From Thalassococcus arenae (GTDB lineage Bacteria > Pseudomonadota > Alphaproteobacteria > Rhodobacterales > Rhodobacteraceae), in assembly GCF_019104745.1 (NCBI RefSeq), contig NZ_JAHRWL010000002.1, positions 570,076 to 634,075 of the forward strand: DNA of 64,000 bases, given 5' to 3'. Below the pieces are notes generated by a model, which saw nothing but the letters and a program-made list of their open reading frames with translations, had not been told where the DNA came from and searched no databases. How positions within the stretch are numbered: position 1 is the first letter of the stretch; the number at the start of each line of letters is the position of its first letter. Of the stretch, positions 43,096 through 51,955 are shown piece after piece. A program made the position numbers and the translations under genes.

Positions 43096-43212
43096 TCAGA
43101 ACCAGCCCTGCACCGTTCGCGCCGCGCCCGAAACGTCCTGTCCGATCCCGTCGATCGTTGCGCAGCCGCCCAGAATAGCGGCCAGCGCCATCATCATCAG
43201 TTTGGTTTTCAT
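43096..43212 (-). CDS. entericidin-type small lipoprotein
   Basis: A 38-residue lipoprotein with a signal peptide (MKTKLMMMALAAILG) ending in a GC lipobox, and a short mature part CATIDGIGQDVSGAARTVQG typical of entericidin A/B. In E. coli entericidins form a small stress-responsive toxin/antidote-like pair; in alphaproteobacteria single copies are common and their role is unclear. A promoter-like TATAAC (43252-43247) with TTGGTG 16 bases upstream overlaps the end of the gene to the right. The longer 60-residue frame is not supported by start signals. Confidence 0.85.
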   Translation of the reverse strand: MKTKLMMMALAAILGGCATIDGIGQDVSGAARTVQGWF

Positions 43213-43255
43213 CTGCTCTGCCCGTGTTTTCTTGGTTGTGGGGGATGTTATAGCA

Positions 43256-45070
43256 TCATTCCTCGTACCACCAAACATCCGGCTGCCAACCGATCCAATC
43301 GCCGTAGATCGGCAGCTTTTCGGGGAATTTCAGCTCTTTCGCGTGCGCGATGCGGCTGATGTTCCACTGGTAGATCGGGATCACGTAGCGCCCCGCGGTC
43401 AGCACCCGGTCCAAGGCGCGCACGGCGGCCAGGAAATCATCGCGGCTTTCCGATGTCAGCAGCCGGTCGATCATCGCCTCGGCGGCCGGCGAACACATGC
43501 CCATGTAATTGCCCGACCCTTCGGTCGCTGCGGCATCGCATCCCCAATAAAGCCGCTGTTCGTTGCCCGGGCTCAGCGACAGGCCGCGTCGGTAATAGGT
43601 CATGTCGAAATCGAACTTGGCCTCGCGTTCCTTGTATTGCGCGCTGTCGATCGCCGTCACCGTCGGTTCGATCCCCATCCGCTTCAGCGCTTCGACATAG
43701 AGGTCGATGATCGATTGTTCCTCGGCCGAGCCGCTGGACAGGACGATCTCGAACGTGAAGCGCTGGCCGGCCGCGTTCTTCATCGTGCCGTCCTGCACCG
43801 TCCAGCCCGCCTGTTCCATCAGGTCCATCGCCTTGGCGATATTGGCACGGTTGCGGGCCGAACCGTCGCCCTTGGGCAGTTCGTAACCTTCCAGCGTTCC
43901 GGGCAGCAGATCGGCGGCGAAGGGTTCGAGAAATTCGCGCACGCGGCCTTCGGCGGGGCCGGGGCGCATGCCCAGTATCGAGTTCGAATAATACGAGGTG
44001 ATGCGCGGCTGCGCCGAGCCGGTCATCGTTTCATTGATGTATTCGAAGTTGAACGCGTGCAGCATCGCGTCGCGTACCCGCCAATCCTTGAACACGTCGC
44101 GGCGGGTGTTCATGACAAAGCCGGTGATGCCCGAGGGCCGTTCGTGCGGCAGCACCGATTTCACCACATCGCCGCTATCGATGGCGGGGAACTGGTATTG
44201 CGTTTCCCATTTCTCGGCATTGAATTCGCGGTTGGAATTCAGGATGCCTGCCTTGAACGCCTCGAACATCGCGGTGCCGTCGCCGAAGAACTCCATGCGG
44301 ATCTCGTCCAGGTTGGCCTGGCCGCGCATGAAGGGCAGATCGCGACCCCAATAATCCGGATTCCGGCGCAAGCTGACGAAGCGACCGGCTTCGAAATCAT
44401 CGATCACGTAGGGCGCGCTGGAGATCGGGATCACGTCCAGCCCGCTCTCGGCGAAATCCGCGTCCTCCCATTGCGCCTTTTTCAGGATCGGTCGCATGCC
44501 GACAAGCAGCGCCAGTTCGCGGTCCTCTTCGGTGAAGGTGAAGCGGATGGATCGAGGGCCGGTCTGTTCCATGCCGGCGATCTTGCCCCAGACGCCGTGA
44601 TAGCGGGGGTGTCCGACGGTGCCCAGCGTCTCGTAGGACCACATCACATCTTCGACCGTCACGGGCGAGCCGTCCGAGAACCGCGCCTCTTCGCGCAGGG
44701 TGAATTCCGCCCATTCCCGATTCGGACCGGTTTCCACCGATTCGGCCAGAAGGCCGTAAAGGGTGAAGGGTTCGTCATAGCTGCGCCCCATCAGCGACTC
44801 GCTGCCGAGGAACCGCAGTTGCCATGGCGTCGAGCCTTTCCGGATATGCGGGTTCAGGCTGTCGAAGCTGCCGACCTCACCGGTAACGATCCGTCCACCT
44901 TTCGGTGCATCCGGATTGGCATAGGGCAGAGACACAAAATCCGGTGGAAGCTGCGGATCGCCATACATAGCAATGCCATGCTGCGGCTCGGCCAGGGCGA
45001 ATCCCCCGATGGCGATGACGCTTACGGTCGCGGCAAGCTGCCGCAACGAGAGGAAAAAAACTGAGCGCAT
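43256..45070 (-). CDS. peptide/nickel-type ABC transporter substrate-binding protein
   Basis: A 604-residue periplasmic solute-binding protein of family 5 (oligopeptide, YejA-like). After a signal peptide (MRSVFFLSLRQLAATVSVIA to ALAEP), the mature protein has the family's features GGRIVTGEVGSFDSLNPHIR, FTLREEARFSDGSPVTVEDV, RRNPDYWG and RDVFKDWRVRDAMLHAFNFE. YejA proteins bind small peptides such as microcin C or cell-wall fragments. No permease or ATPase gene follows, so it is a stand-alone receptor or its transporter is elsewhere. It is divergent from the small RNA candidate and bdhA. Confidence 0.88.
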   Translation of the reverse strand: MRSVFFLSLRQLAATVSVIAIGGFALAEPQHGIAMYGDPQLPPDFVSLPYANPDAPKGGRIVTGEVGSFDSLNPHIRKGSTPWQLRFLGSESLMGRSYDEPFTLYGLLAESVETGPNREWAEFTLREEARFSDGSPVTVEDVMWSYETLGTVGHPRYHGVWGKIAGMEQTGPRSIRFTFTEEDRELALLVGMRPILKKAQWEDADFAESGLDVIPISSAPYVIDDFEAGRFVSLRRNPDYWGRDLPFMRGQANLDEIRMEFFGDGTAMFEAFKAGILNSNREFNAEKWETQYQFPAIDSGDVVKSVLPHERPSGITGFVMNTRRDVFKDWRVRDAMLHAFNFEYINETMTGSAQPRITSYYSNSILGMRPGPAEGRVREFLEPFAADLLPGTLEGYELPKGDGSARNRANIAKAMDLMEQAGWTVQDGTMKNAAGQRFTFEIVLSSGSAEEQSIIDLYVEALKRMGIEPTVTAIDSAQYKEREAKFDFDMTYYRRGLSLSPGNEQRLYWGCDAAATEGSGNYMGMCSPAAEAMIDRLLTSESRDDFLAAVRALDRVLTAGRYVIPIYQWNISRIAHAKELKFPEKLPIYGDWIGWQPDVWWYEE

Positions 45071-45149
45071 TTTCGCAACAATCCCTGTCTGCCCTTGTTT
45101 TGTTGACGCGGAGACTACCGAGGCTTTTACGTCTTTTCAAACTTTTAGC

Positions 45150-45178
45150 TTGGACTGCGGCGGTGAATTGCGTATAAC
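45150..45178 (+). promoter_or_regulatory. promoter of the candidate small RNA
   Basis: TTGGAC at 45150-45155, exactly 17 bases, then TATAAC at 45173-45178: close to the sigma-70 consensus and the best-looking such promoter in this region. It predicts a start near 45185. Confidence 0.75.
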
Positions 45179-45184
45179 AACAGC

Positions 45185-45259
45185 ACTGCTCGATAGGTTT
45201 CTTGCCTGTATGAAACCTGCCTCAATAACTGAACCCCGGCCTTGCGCCGGGGTTTTTTT
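45185..45259 (+). ncRNA. candidate small regulatory RNA
   Basis: Between the divergent substrate-binding and bdhA genes, a strong promoter (45150-45178) leads into about 75 bases that contain a hairpin with arms AGGTTTC (45195-45201) and GAAACCT (45212-45218), an unpaired AU-rich linker (GCCTCAATAACTGA), and a strong GC hairpin with seven U's (terminator at 45232). That is the standard architecture of a trans-acting Hfq-type small RNA. No open frame of note is present. It could alternatively be a 5' leader with early termination for bdhA, whose ATG is 124 bases further on. Confidence 0.6.
45232..45259 (+). terminator. intrinsic terminator of the candidate small RNA
   Basis: CCCCGGC (45234-45240) pairs with GCCGGGG (45246-45252), extended by AA/TT, followed by TTTTTTT at 45253-45259. 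The plus-strand orientation matches the promoter upstream. Confidence 0.92.
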
Positions 45260-45382
45260 CTGCGCTGTGATCGTCCCTGCACGGGCCCGGGCACAGGGGC
45301 GCGCGGTCGGGTTCGGAAAAAAGCGATTTACCTCGCAGATGCAGCGCCTAGACTTGCTGCAAAGCAGCATCAGGAGGCACGC

Positions 45383-46156
45383 ATGTCGCTTGCAGGCAAG
45401 ACCGCAATCGTCACGGGATCGAATTCCGGCATCGGGTTGGGCATTGCGCGGGAACTGGCACGCGCCGGCGCGTCGGTCGTGATCAATTCCTTCACCGACC
45501 GCCCCGAGGATCACGCGCTGGCCGCCGAGATCGCCGAGGAACACGGCGTCGCGGTGCGCTACATCAAGGCCGACATGTCGAAAGCCGACGAATGCCGGGC
45601 GCTGGTCGAACAGGCGGGGGCCTGCGATATCCTGGTCAACAATGCCGGCATCCAGCACGTCGCACCGATCGACGAATTTCCGGTCGACAAATGGGACGCG
45701 ATCATCGCGATCAACATGAACTCGGCCTTTCACACCACCGCCGCCGCGCTGCCGATGATGCGCAAGGCGGGGTGGGGCCGGGTGGTCAACATCGCTTCGG
45801 CCCACGGGCTGACGGCGTCGCCCTACAAATCCGCCTATGTCGCGGCCAAGCACGGCGTCGTCGGCATGACCAAGGTCGTGGCGCTGGAAACCGCGCAGGA
45901 GCCCATCACCGCCAACGCCATCTGCCCCGGTTACGTGCTGACCCCGCTGGTCGAAGCGCAGATCCCGGACACGATGAAGAAATACGACATGAGCCGCGAG
46001 GACGTGATCAGACAGGTCATGCTGGAACGCCAGCCCTCCAAGGAATTCGCAACGGTGGAACAGCTGGGCGGCACTGTGGTGTTCCTGTGTTCCGACGCGG
46101 CGGCGCAGATCACCGGGACGACGATTTCCGTGGATGGCGGCTGGACCGCCTTGTGA
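45383..46156 (+). CDS. bdhA: 3-hydroxybutyrate dehydrogenase
   Basis: Short-chain NAD-dependent dehydrogenase oxidising D-3-hydroxybutyrate to acetoacetate, in poly-3-hydroxybutyrate use. The 257-residue protein has TGSNSGIGLGIA (cofactor), NNAGIQHVAPIDEFP, the active-site segment SAHGLTASPYKSAYVAAKHG (with the Tyr-x3-Lys pair), and NAICPGYVLTPLVEAQIPD: the full 3-hydroxybutyrate dehydrogenase signature. AGGAGG is at 45372-45377. It is followed 76 bases later by a patatin gene whose start region contains a dispersed repeat, an arrangement linked to PHB-related lipid or polymer turnover. Confidence 0.94.
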   Translation: MSLAGKTAIVTGSNSGIGLGIARELARAGASVVINSFTDRPEDHALAAEIAEEHGVAVRYIKADMSKADECRALVEQAGACDILVNNAGIQHVAPIDEFPVDKWDAIIAINMNSAFHTTAAALPMMRKAGWGRVVNIASAHGLTASPYKSAYVAAKHGVVGMTKVVALETAQEPITANAICPGYVLTPLVEAQIPDTMKKYDMSREDVIRQVMLERQPSKEFATVEQLGGTVVFLCSDAAAQITGTTISVDGGWTAL

Positions 46157-46168
46157 GCGGTGGCGGGT

Positions 46169-46218
46169 GCGAGGGGCCAGCCCCTCGCGCTCCCCGGAGT
46201 TTATCTGGCAAGATGAAG
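46169..46218 (+). repeat. dispersed hairpin-plus-box repeat, copy 4
   Basis: An 8-base stem (GCGAGGGG 46169-46176 with CCCCTCGC 46181-46188) is followed by TCCCCGGAGTTTATCTGGCA and AGATGAAG. The box ends a few bases before the GGAG that serves the patatin gene, so the repeat shapes the start region of that gene. Confidence 0.75.
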
Positions 46219-46232
46219 CAGGAGCAGCGGCG

Positions 46233-47267
46233 ATGACCAAGCGGATCAACCTGGCCCTGCAGGGTGGCGGCGCGCATGGTGCGTTCACCTGGGGTGTTCT
46301 CGACCGGTTGCTGGACGAAGACGATGTCGAAATCGCGGCGATCTCGGGCACCTCGGCCGGTGCGCTGAACGGCGCGGCGCTGAAGGCGGGCCTGCTGGCC
46401 GGCGGCCGCGAGGGCGCCCGCGAGAACCTCGACTGGCTGTGGGACCAGATGGGGGCGATGGACGATGCCGCAATGCCGGACTGGATGCAGGCCTGGCTGC
46501 CCGATCCCTGGCTGATCAGCCAGTCGCTGGCCTATTCGCCGGGATACACGGCGGGCGAGGCGGTGGGCCGGATGGTGTCGCCCTATGCCTGGGGGCCGCT
46601 CTACCGCAACCCGCTCGAGCGGATCGTCGAACGGTTCGATTTCGGGCGGGTCTGCGCGCATGAGGGGCCGGCGTTTTTCGTCTGTGCCACCAATGTGCGC
46701 GACGGCAAGATCCGCGTGTTCCAGGGCGACGCGATTTCCACGCAGTCCATTCTGGCTTCGGCCTGCCTGCCGACGCTGTTCCAGGCGGTCGAGGTCGAAG
46801 ACCCCGAAACCGGTGTGGTCGACGCGTTCTGGGATGGCGGATACACAGGAAATCCGGCGCTGTTTCCGTTGTATGACAAGGCCTTGCCGGATGACGTTGT
46901 GATCGTCAACATCAACCCGCTGCGCCGCGACGACGTGCCGGTCACGCCGCCCGAGATCCAGAACCGGATCAACGAGATCAGCTTCAACTCGTCGCTTTTG
47001 CGCGAATTGCGCGCGATCGAGTTCGTCCAGCGCCTTCTGGCGGACGGCTCGGTCAAGCCGGGGCGCATGAAGGATGTGCGCGTGCACATGATCGCGGACG
47101 ATGCGCTGATGAACGAACTGTCGGTTGCGACCAAGCTGGTTCCGGTGCCCACCGTGCTGGCGCAACTGAAAGAGGCCGGGCGCCGTGCGACGGGCGAATT
47201 CCTGCGCCTGCACAAGAAGGACCTGAACGAACGGCAAACCGTCGATCTGCGCGCGATGTTCGGCTGA
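46233..47267 (+). CDS. patatin-like phospholipase
   Basis: A 344-residue patatin-fold hydrolase with oxyanion motif GGGAHGAFTWGV (residue ~10), nucleophile GTSAG (Ser ~41) and catalytic Asp in WDGGYTGN (~residue 200), so the Ser-Asp dyad is intact. It lacks a signal peptide and should act in the cytoplasm. Being co-directional with 3-hydroxybutyrate dehydrogenase, it may cleave PHB-granule lipids or a polyester. It converges on the DUF502 gene six bases further. AGGAG overlaps the end of the dispersed repeat before it. Confidence 0.9.
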   Translation: MTKRINLALQGGGAHGAFTWGVLDRLLDEDDVEIAAISGTSAGALNGAALKAGLLAGGREGARENLDWLWDQMGAMDDAAMPDWMQAWLPDPWLISQSLAYSPGYTAGEAVGRMVSPYAWGPLYRNPLERIVERFDFGRVCAHEGPAFFVCATNVRDGKIRVFQGDAISTQSILASACLPTLFQAVEVEDPETGVVDAFWDGGYTGNPALFPLYDKALPDDVVIVNINPLRRDDVPVTPPEIQNRINEISFNSSLLRELRAIEFVQRLLADGSVKPGRMKDVRVHMIADDALMNELSVATKLVPVPTVLAQLKEAGRRATGEFLRLHKKDLNERQTVDLRAMFG

Positions 47268-47273
47268 ACGACG

Positions 47274-47966
47274 TCAGGAGGCCTTGCGCAGATCCTCGAC
47301 CGCCGCCTTGGCGTCCTTGCCGTTGGGGTAGACCAGGCCGGCCGAGATCACCAGCTTGGCCGCGTCTTCGATCGTCATGTCCAGTTCGATCACGTCTTCC
47401 TTGGGAAAGAACAGCAGAAAGCCCGAGGTCGGGTTCGGCGTGGTCGGAACGAAGACCGACACCATGCCGCCCATGACTGCAGCCTTGTCGGCCACTTCGC
47501 CGCGCGTATCGGTCGAGATGAAGGCAATGGCCCAGATGCCCTTGCGGGGGTATTCGATCAGGCAGGCCTTTTCGAAGCTGCGTTCGGATTGGGCGAACAC
47601 CGTTTCGGCGATCTGCTTGATGCCGGAATAGATCGACCGCACCACCGGCGTGCGTTCGACCAGGCTTTCGGCGAAACGGATCAGCGACCGCCCGATCAGC
47701 CCCTTGGCGACCCAACCCACCAGGATGGTGAAGACGAGGAAGAAGATGACGCCAACGCCGCGCAGGTTGATGCCGATGTATTGTTCGGGGTTGAAGCGGT
47801 CCGGCACCAGCGGCAGCACGAAGCCGTCGACCCAGCCGAACAATGTCCAGATCAGCCAGATCGTCAGGCCCACCGGGGCGATCACCACGATGCCGGTCAG
47901 GAATGAGGAGCGCAGGCTGGCGAACAGGCCGGGCTTGCGCGTTTCAGGGTCGAAGGGCGTTGTCAT
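47274..47966 (-). CDS. DUF502 family membrane protein
   Basis: A 230-residue inner-membrane protein of the DUF502 family. Two N-terminal membrane helices (TGIVVIAPVGLTIWLIWTLF, residues ~24-43; VGVIFFLVFTILVGWVAKGL, residues ~71-90) precede a cytoplasmic beta-rich domain (ACLIEYPRKGIWAIAFISTD, FVPTTPNPTSGFLLFFPKED). The PTTPNPTSG segment is the family signature. Function is unknown; plant homologues act in membrane trafficking. It converges on the patatin gene. Confidence 0.9.
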   Translation of the reverse strand: MTTPFDPETRKPGLFASLRSSFLTGIVVIAPVGLTIWLIWTLFGWVDGFVLPLVPDRFNPEQYIGINLRGVGVIFFLVFTILVGWVAKGLIGRSLIRFAESLVERTPVVRSIYSGIKQIAETVFAQSERSFEKACLIEYPRKGIWAIAFISTDTRGEVADKAAVMGGMVSVFVPTTPNPTSGFLLFFPKEDVIELDMTIEDAAKLVISAGLVYPNGKDAKAAVEDLRKAS

Positions 47967-48045
47967 GATCTTCCGCGGACTGCAATGCGCCTAACCTAGG
48001 CACTTGTTCCGGCCCTCACAATGGTCAGGGTGACGCAACGGCGCT

Positions 48046-48954
48046 TCACCCGGCGATTTCGGTCAATTCCCGGGCAATCGCGGCTGCCAGCCGCGCATTG
48101 TTTTCGACCAGCGCGATATTGGCCTCCAGCGACCGCCCCCCGGTCAGTTCGTAGATCCGTTGCAGCAGATAGGGGGTAAGCGCCTTGCCGGCGATGCCGT
48201 GGCGCATGGCGTCGGCGGTCGCCGTGGCGATGATCGGATCCATTTCGGCTTTCGCGATCTCGGCCCGCGTCGGGATCGGGTTGGTCACCAACTGCCCGCC
48301 CGGCAGGCCAAGTTCGGCGCGCGCCACGTGGGCGCGGGCGATCTCGCTTGGGCTGTCCATACGCAGCGGTGCCTTGATCCCGCTGTCGCATGACCAGAAG
48401 GCGGGCAGGGCGGCCTGGCCATAGGCGATGACCGGCACGCCCAGCGTCTCGAGCACTTCCAGCGTCTTGGGCAGGTCCAGGATCGCCTTGGCACCGGCTG
48501 CCACCACGGTGACCGGCGTCTGCGCCAGTTCCTGCAGGTCGGCGGAAATGTCGAAGCTGTGCTCGGCGCCGCGATGCACGCCGCCGATCCCGCCGGTGGC
48601 GAAGACGCAGATCCCGGCGCGGTGGGCCGCGATCATCGTCGCGGCCACGGTGGTGGCCCCCGTGCGGCCCTGCGCGATACAGACGGCCATATCGGCGCGG
48701 CTGAGCTTGGCGACCCCCTTGGCCTGGGCCAGCGCCTCGATCTGCGCGGTGTCCAAGCCGACATGCAACGTGCCATTGATCACGGCGATGGTGGCTGGCT
48801 CTGCGCCGGCCTCTCGCACGGCCGCTTCGACCTGCAGGGCCACCTCGGCATTGCGGGGCCACGGCATGCCGTGGGTGATGATGGTGGATTCCAGCGCCAC
48901 GACGGGGCGGTTGTCGGCCAACGCGGCTTTGACGGGGGGCGACAGGGTCAGCAT
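48046..48954 (-). CDS. psuG: pseudouridine-5'-phosphate glycosidase
   Basis: Manganese-dependent enzyme splitting pseudouridine 5'-phosphate into uracil and ribose 5-phosphate, thereby recycling a modified RNA nucleoside. The 302-residue protein shows the family's opening VALESTIITHGMPWPRN (catalytic Glu), the Lys region GVAKLSRADMAVCIAQGRTG, and TGGIGGVHRGAEHSFDISADL (metal-binding residues). Its ATG overlaps the stop of psuK upstream (TGATG). A very long minus-strand frame through 51285 is a shadow that includes it. Confidence 0.95.
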   Translation of the reverse strand: MLTLSPPVKAALADNRPVVALESTIITHGMPWPRNAEVALQVEAAVREAGAEPATIAVINGTLHVGLDTAQIEALAQAKGVAKLSRADMAVCIAQGRTGATTVAATMIAAHRAGICVFATGGIGGVHRGAEHSFDISADLQELAQTPVTVVAAGAKAILDLPKTLEVLETLGVPVIAYGQAALPAFWSCDSGIKAPLRMDSPSEIARAHVARAELGLPGGQLVTNPIPTRAEIAKAEMDPIIATATADAMRHGIAGKALTPYLLQRIYELTGGRSLEANIALVENNARLAAAIARELTEIAG

Positions 48955-49844
48955 CAGACGATCTCTCCGGACACATAGGCGGCGGCGGCTTGCAATGCGC
49001 GTTCCAGCGCCGCGCCGCGCTCGGCGCCACCGGCCTCGGCGGCGATATGGGCGGCCATGAAGGTGTCGCCCGCGCCGGTGATCCGGCGGACCAGCACTTC
49101 GGGCGGTTGGTGGCTCAGGGTGCCGTCTTGGGTCGCGTCGCAGCAGGGCGCACCACCATGGGTGACCAGCGCCCGGGCCGCGCCCCGCTTCAGCAGCGCC
49201 TGGGCTGCGCTTTCGGCATCGTCGAACTGCGCCTGGCACAGATAGCCGGCCTCTTCGAGATTGACGTAAAGCGTGCCGCGTCTTGCGCGCAGGAAAGGCG
49301 CCAGCCGTTCGGCCTTGCCGGGCGAGGCCGGGGCGATGCGCAGATCGGCGCGTGCGAAGGCCGGGCTGGCGGCGATGTCGGACAGAAGCGCCTCGGTCAG
49401 GTTGCCGTCCAGCGCGATCCGGCCCGCATAGGGCGCATCCGGCGATCCCAGCGGCCCGTCCAACAGCGGGCTCAGGATGCGTTTGCCCGCCGCTTCCAGC
49501 GAATGCGCATCCGCGATGGCGGCGACCAGCCCGCCGGCGCCTTCGATCGCCATGTAGACATCGGTGGGCAGGTCTTCGGAGCGGTAGAGCAGGGCACAGT
49601 CGATGCCCATCCGGCTGACCGATTCCACCAGCTCGGCGCCTTCGGCATCGCGGCCCACGGCGCTGAGCAGGGCAGGGCGCAGACCGAAGCGCACCAGCGT
49701 CATCGCGATGTTCAGCGCCACGCCGCCGGGCACGCGCGTGATCCGCCCCGGCACGTCCGAGCCAACCCGCATCTGCGACGGCGAGCGCCCGATCACGTCC
49801 CACAGGACCGAGCCGATGCACAGGATGTCGGGGGCGTTCGTCAT
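48954..49844 (-). CDS. psuK: PfkB-type sugar kinase, pseudouridine kinase
   Basis: A 296-residue ribokinase-family kinase expected to phosphorylate pseudouridine to its 5'-phosphate, the substrate of the PsuG enzyme encoded next. Features: N-terminal glycine-rich segment with GSVLWDVIGRSP, VPGGVALNIAMTLVRFGLRP, and the catalytic C-terminal signature ITGAGDTFMAAHIA. The start at 49844 is the first ATG before the conserved region; a longer frame to 49994 is not needed. The functional link with psuG rests on the operon. No pseudouridine transporter gene is seen nearby. Confidence 0.92.
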   Translation of the reverse strand: MTNAPDILCIGSVLWDVIGRSPSQMRVGSDVPGRITRVPGGVALNIAMTLVRFGLRPALLSAVGRDAEGAELVESVSRMGIDCALLYRSEDLPTDVYMAIEGAGGLVAAIADAHSLEAAGKRILSPLLDGPLGSPDAPYAGRIALDGNLTEALLSDIAASPAFARADLRIAPASPGKAERLAPFLRARRGTLYVNLEEAGYLCQAQFDDAESAAQALLKRGAARALVTHGGAPCCDATQDGTLSHQPPEVLVRRITGAGDTFMAAHIAAEAGGAERGAALERALQAAAAYVSGEIV

Positions 49845-49953
49845 GGCGTCTGTTTGGCGCGGGCAGGGCGCGCGTGCAAGCCAAAGCGCCGCAGTTTTCG
49901 GCGTTTTCCTTGGGTCGTGATGCGCTATGCTGGCGCCAAGAGGAGAGACCGTC

Positions 49954-51186
49954 ATGAACGAGATGAGCAAATCCGCCCCGACCCTGAAAGCCAAGGACGC
50001 GCCCGACCTGGGCCGGTTCGACTGGCAGGACCCGTTCCGTCTGGCCGATCAGCTGACCGAGGACGAACGGATGATCGCCGACAGCGCGCGCGCCTACGCT
50101 GCCGAGAAACTGGCGCCGCGCGTGATCGCCGCGTTCAACGAGGAACGGGTGGAGCCCGAGATCTTTGCCGAGATGGGGCAGATGGGTCTGCTGGGCATCA
50201 CCGTGCCCGAGGAATATGGCGGCCTGGGCGCGGGCTATGTCTCGTACGGCCTGGTGGCGCGCGAGATCGAGCGGGTGGACAGCGGCTATCGGTCGATGAT
50301 GTCGGTGCAGTCGTCGCTGGTGATGTATCCGATCTATGCCTATGGCTCCGAGGATCAGCGCCGGAGATACCTGCCCAAGCTGGCCAGCGGCGACTGGATC
50401 GGGTGTTTCGGGCTGACCGAGCCGGATGCCGGCAGCGATCCCGGCGGCATGAAGACCCGCGCCGAAAAGACCGCGGGCGGATATCGGCTGACCGGGTCCA
50501 AGATGTGGATTTCGAACAGTCCGGTCGCGGATGTCTTCGTCGTCTGGGCCAAGTCCGACGCCCATGGCGGCAAGATCCGTGGTTTCGTGCTGGAAAAGGG
50601 CGTCAAGGGCCTGTCGGCGCCCAAGATCGGCAACAAGCTGTCCTTGCGGGCCTCGGTCACGGGCGAGATCGTGATGGACGGGGTCGAGGTGGGCGAGGAC
50701 GCGCTGCTGCCGCATGTCGAGGGCCTCAAAGGTCCGTTCGGCTGTCTCAACCGCGCGCGCTACGGCATTTCCTGGGGCGTGTTGGGCGCCGCCGAATTCT
50801 GCTGGCACGCGGCTCGGCAATACGGGCTGGACCGCAAGCAGTTCGGCAAGCCCATCGCCCAGACCCAGCTGTTCCAGCGCAAACTGGCCGACATGCAGAC
50901 CGAGATCGCGCTCGGGCTTCAGGCCAGCCTGCGGGTCGGCCGCCTTCTGGACGAGGCTCAGGGCGCCCCCGAGATGATTTCCATCGTCAAGCGCAACAAC
51001 TGCGGCAAGGCGCTGGAGATCGCGCGCATGGCCCGCGACATGCATGGCGGCAACGGGATTTCGGCCGAGTTCCAGGTGATCCGGCACATGCTGAACCTGG
51101 AAACGGTGAACACCTACGAGGGCACCCATGACGTGCACGCGCTGATTCTGGGCCGGGCTCAGACGGGTTTGCAGGCATTCTTCTGA
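49954..51186 (+). CDS. gcdH: glutaryl-CoA dehydrogenase
   Basis: FAD enzyme that oxidises and decarboxylates glutaryl-CoA to crotonyl-CoA in lysine, tryptophan and hydroxylysine breakdown. The 410-residue protein has [40 protein letters not shown] and a terminal [20 protein letters not shown], which holds the catalytic Glu in YEGT. The match to human and bacterial GCDH is strong and distinguishes it from ordinary acyl-CoA dehydrogenases. AGGAGAG precedes the ATG at 49954. It stands alone. Confidence 0.94.
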   Translation: MNEMSKSAPTLKAKDAPDLGRFDWQDPFRLADQLTEDERMIADSARAYAAEKLAPRVIAAFNEERVEPEIFAEMGQMGLLGITVPEEYGGLGAGYVSYGLVAREIERVDSGYRSMMSVQSSLVMYPIYAYGSEDQRRRYLPKLASGDWIGCFGLTEPDAGSDPGGMKTRAEKTAGGYRLTGSKMWISNSPVADVFVVWAKSDAHGGKIRGFVLEKGVKGLSAPKIGNKLSLRASVTGEIVMDGVEVGEDALLPHVEGLKGPFGCLNRARYGISWGVLGAAEFCWHAARQYGLDRKQFGKPIAQTQLFQRKLADMQTEIALGLQASLRVGRLLDEAQGAPEMISIVKRNNCGKALEIARMARDMHGGNGISAEFQVIRHMLNLETVNTYEGTHDVHALILGRAQTGLQAFF

Positions 51187-51373
51187 TCCCGGCGGGTCGG
51201 ATCGAGCAGTATGTCGGGTGATTGTCGGGGCGGGCCAGCCGGCCTGTTCCCCGACGTCGGGTTCAGCACTGCGCAGCAGGCGCAAGCTTGTGTCCCGTTT
51301 CCGAGCGAACCCGCAACTATCTGAAAATGCACTGAGAAAAAATCATTCATCTGGTGTGCACAATTCGCCAACA

Positions 51374-51387
51374 TTGATCGATGTCAA
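51374..51387 (+). promoter_or_regulatory. FNR/Dnr-type box upstream of the nap operon
   Basis: TTGATCGATGTCAA, matching TTGAY-N4-RTCAA, centred 62 bases before the napF start. FNR, Dnr or NnrR proteins of this family activate nitrate and denitrification genes at low oxygen. The -10 is less clear (GACTAA near 51407). Confidence 0.8.
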
Positions 51388-51442
51388 GGAAATCGACTGC
51401 CTCCGGGACTAAGCAGAGCCTGCGCGAAGAGGGAGTTGAGGT

Positions 51443-51955
51443 ATGGTTTCGCGGGCCGCACAAGCGTCCAGAAGAAGTTTCCTGAGAGGTCAGCCGAACG
51501 CCGTTCCTCCGATCCGACCTGTTGGTGCAATCGAGGAAATGGCCTTTCAAGATGCGTGCACGCAATGTGGCGACTGTGCCCGGGCCTGCCCTGAAAAGAT
51601 CATCCGCCAGGCCGCCGACGGTTATCCCACCATCGAATTCGCCCGTGGCGCCTGCACGTTCTGCGGTGCCTGCACCGAGGCCTGCGAGCCCGGTGCGCTA
51701 AGCGCCGAAATTCCCTGGCCCTATCGCGCCAGGGTTTCCCGGGGATGCCTGTCCAAGAACGCCGTTTCCTGCCGCCTGTGCGAGGACCACTGCGGCGAAG
51801 GCGCCATCCGGTTCCGGCTGGAAACCGGCGGGCGCGCCGTGCCGCAGATTGCCGACGACGCCTGTTCAGGCTGCGGAGAATGCCTTGGGGCCTGTCCGGT
51901 CAACGCCATTTCGCTGAAGGAATTCAGCCTCATGAGGGAGGTTCAGGCATGCTGA
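51443..51955 (+). CDS. napF: ferredoxin-type NapF, periplasmic nitrate reductase accessory protein
   Basis: Cytoplasmic iron-sulfur protein that helps assemble or mature NapA. The 170-residue protein has an RRSFLRG twin-arginine-like start and cysteine clusters CTQCGDCARACP (residue ~39), CTFCGACTEACEPG (~70), a poorer CRLCEDHCGEG (~110) and CSGCGECLGACP (~140). The first gene of the nap operon, behind the FNR box. The stop overlaps napD by seven bases. GGGAG is at 51431-51435. Confidence 0.94.
   Translation: MVSRAAQASRRSFLRGQPNAVPPIRPVGAIEEMAFQDACTQCGDCARACPEKIIRQAADGYPTIEFARGACTFCGACTEACEPGALSAEIPWPYRARVSRGCLSKNAVSCRLCEDHCGEGAIRFRLETGGRAVPQIADDACSGCGECLGACPVNAISLKEFSLMREVQAC

Noticed and set aside
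48046-51285. Minus-strand frame of about 1080 residues covering psuG to gcdH
   Set aside because: The first ~300 codons at the low-coordinate end are psuG; the rest is antisense to gcdH and out of frame with psuK.
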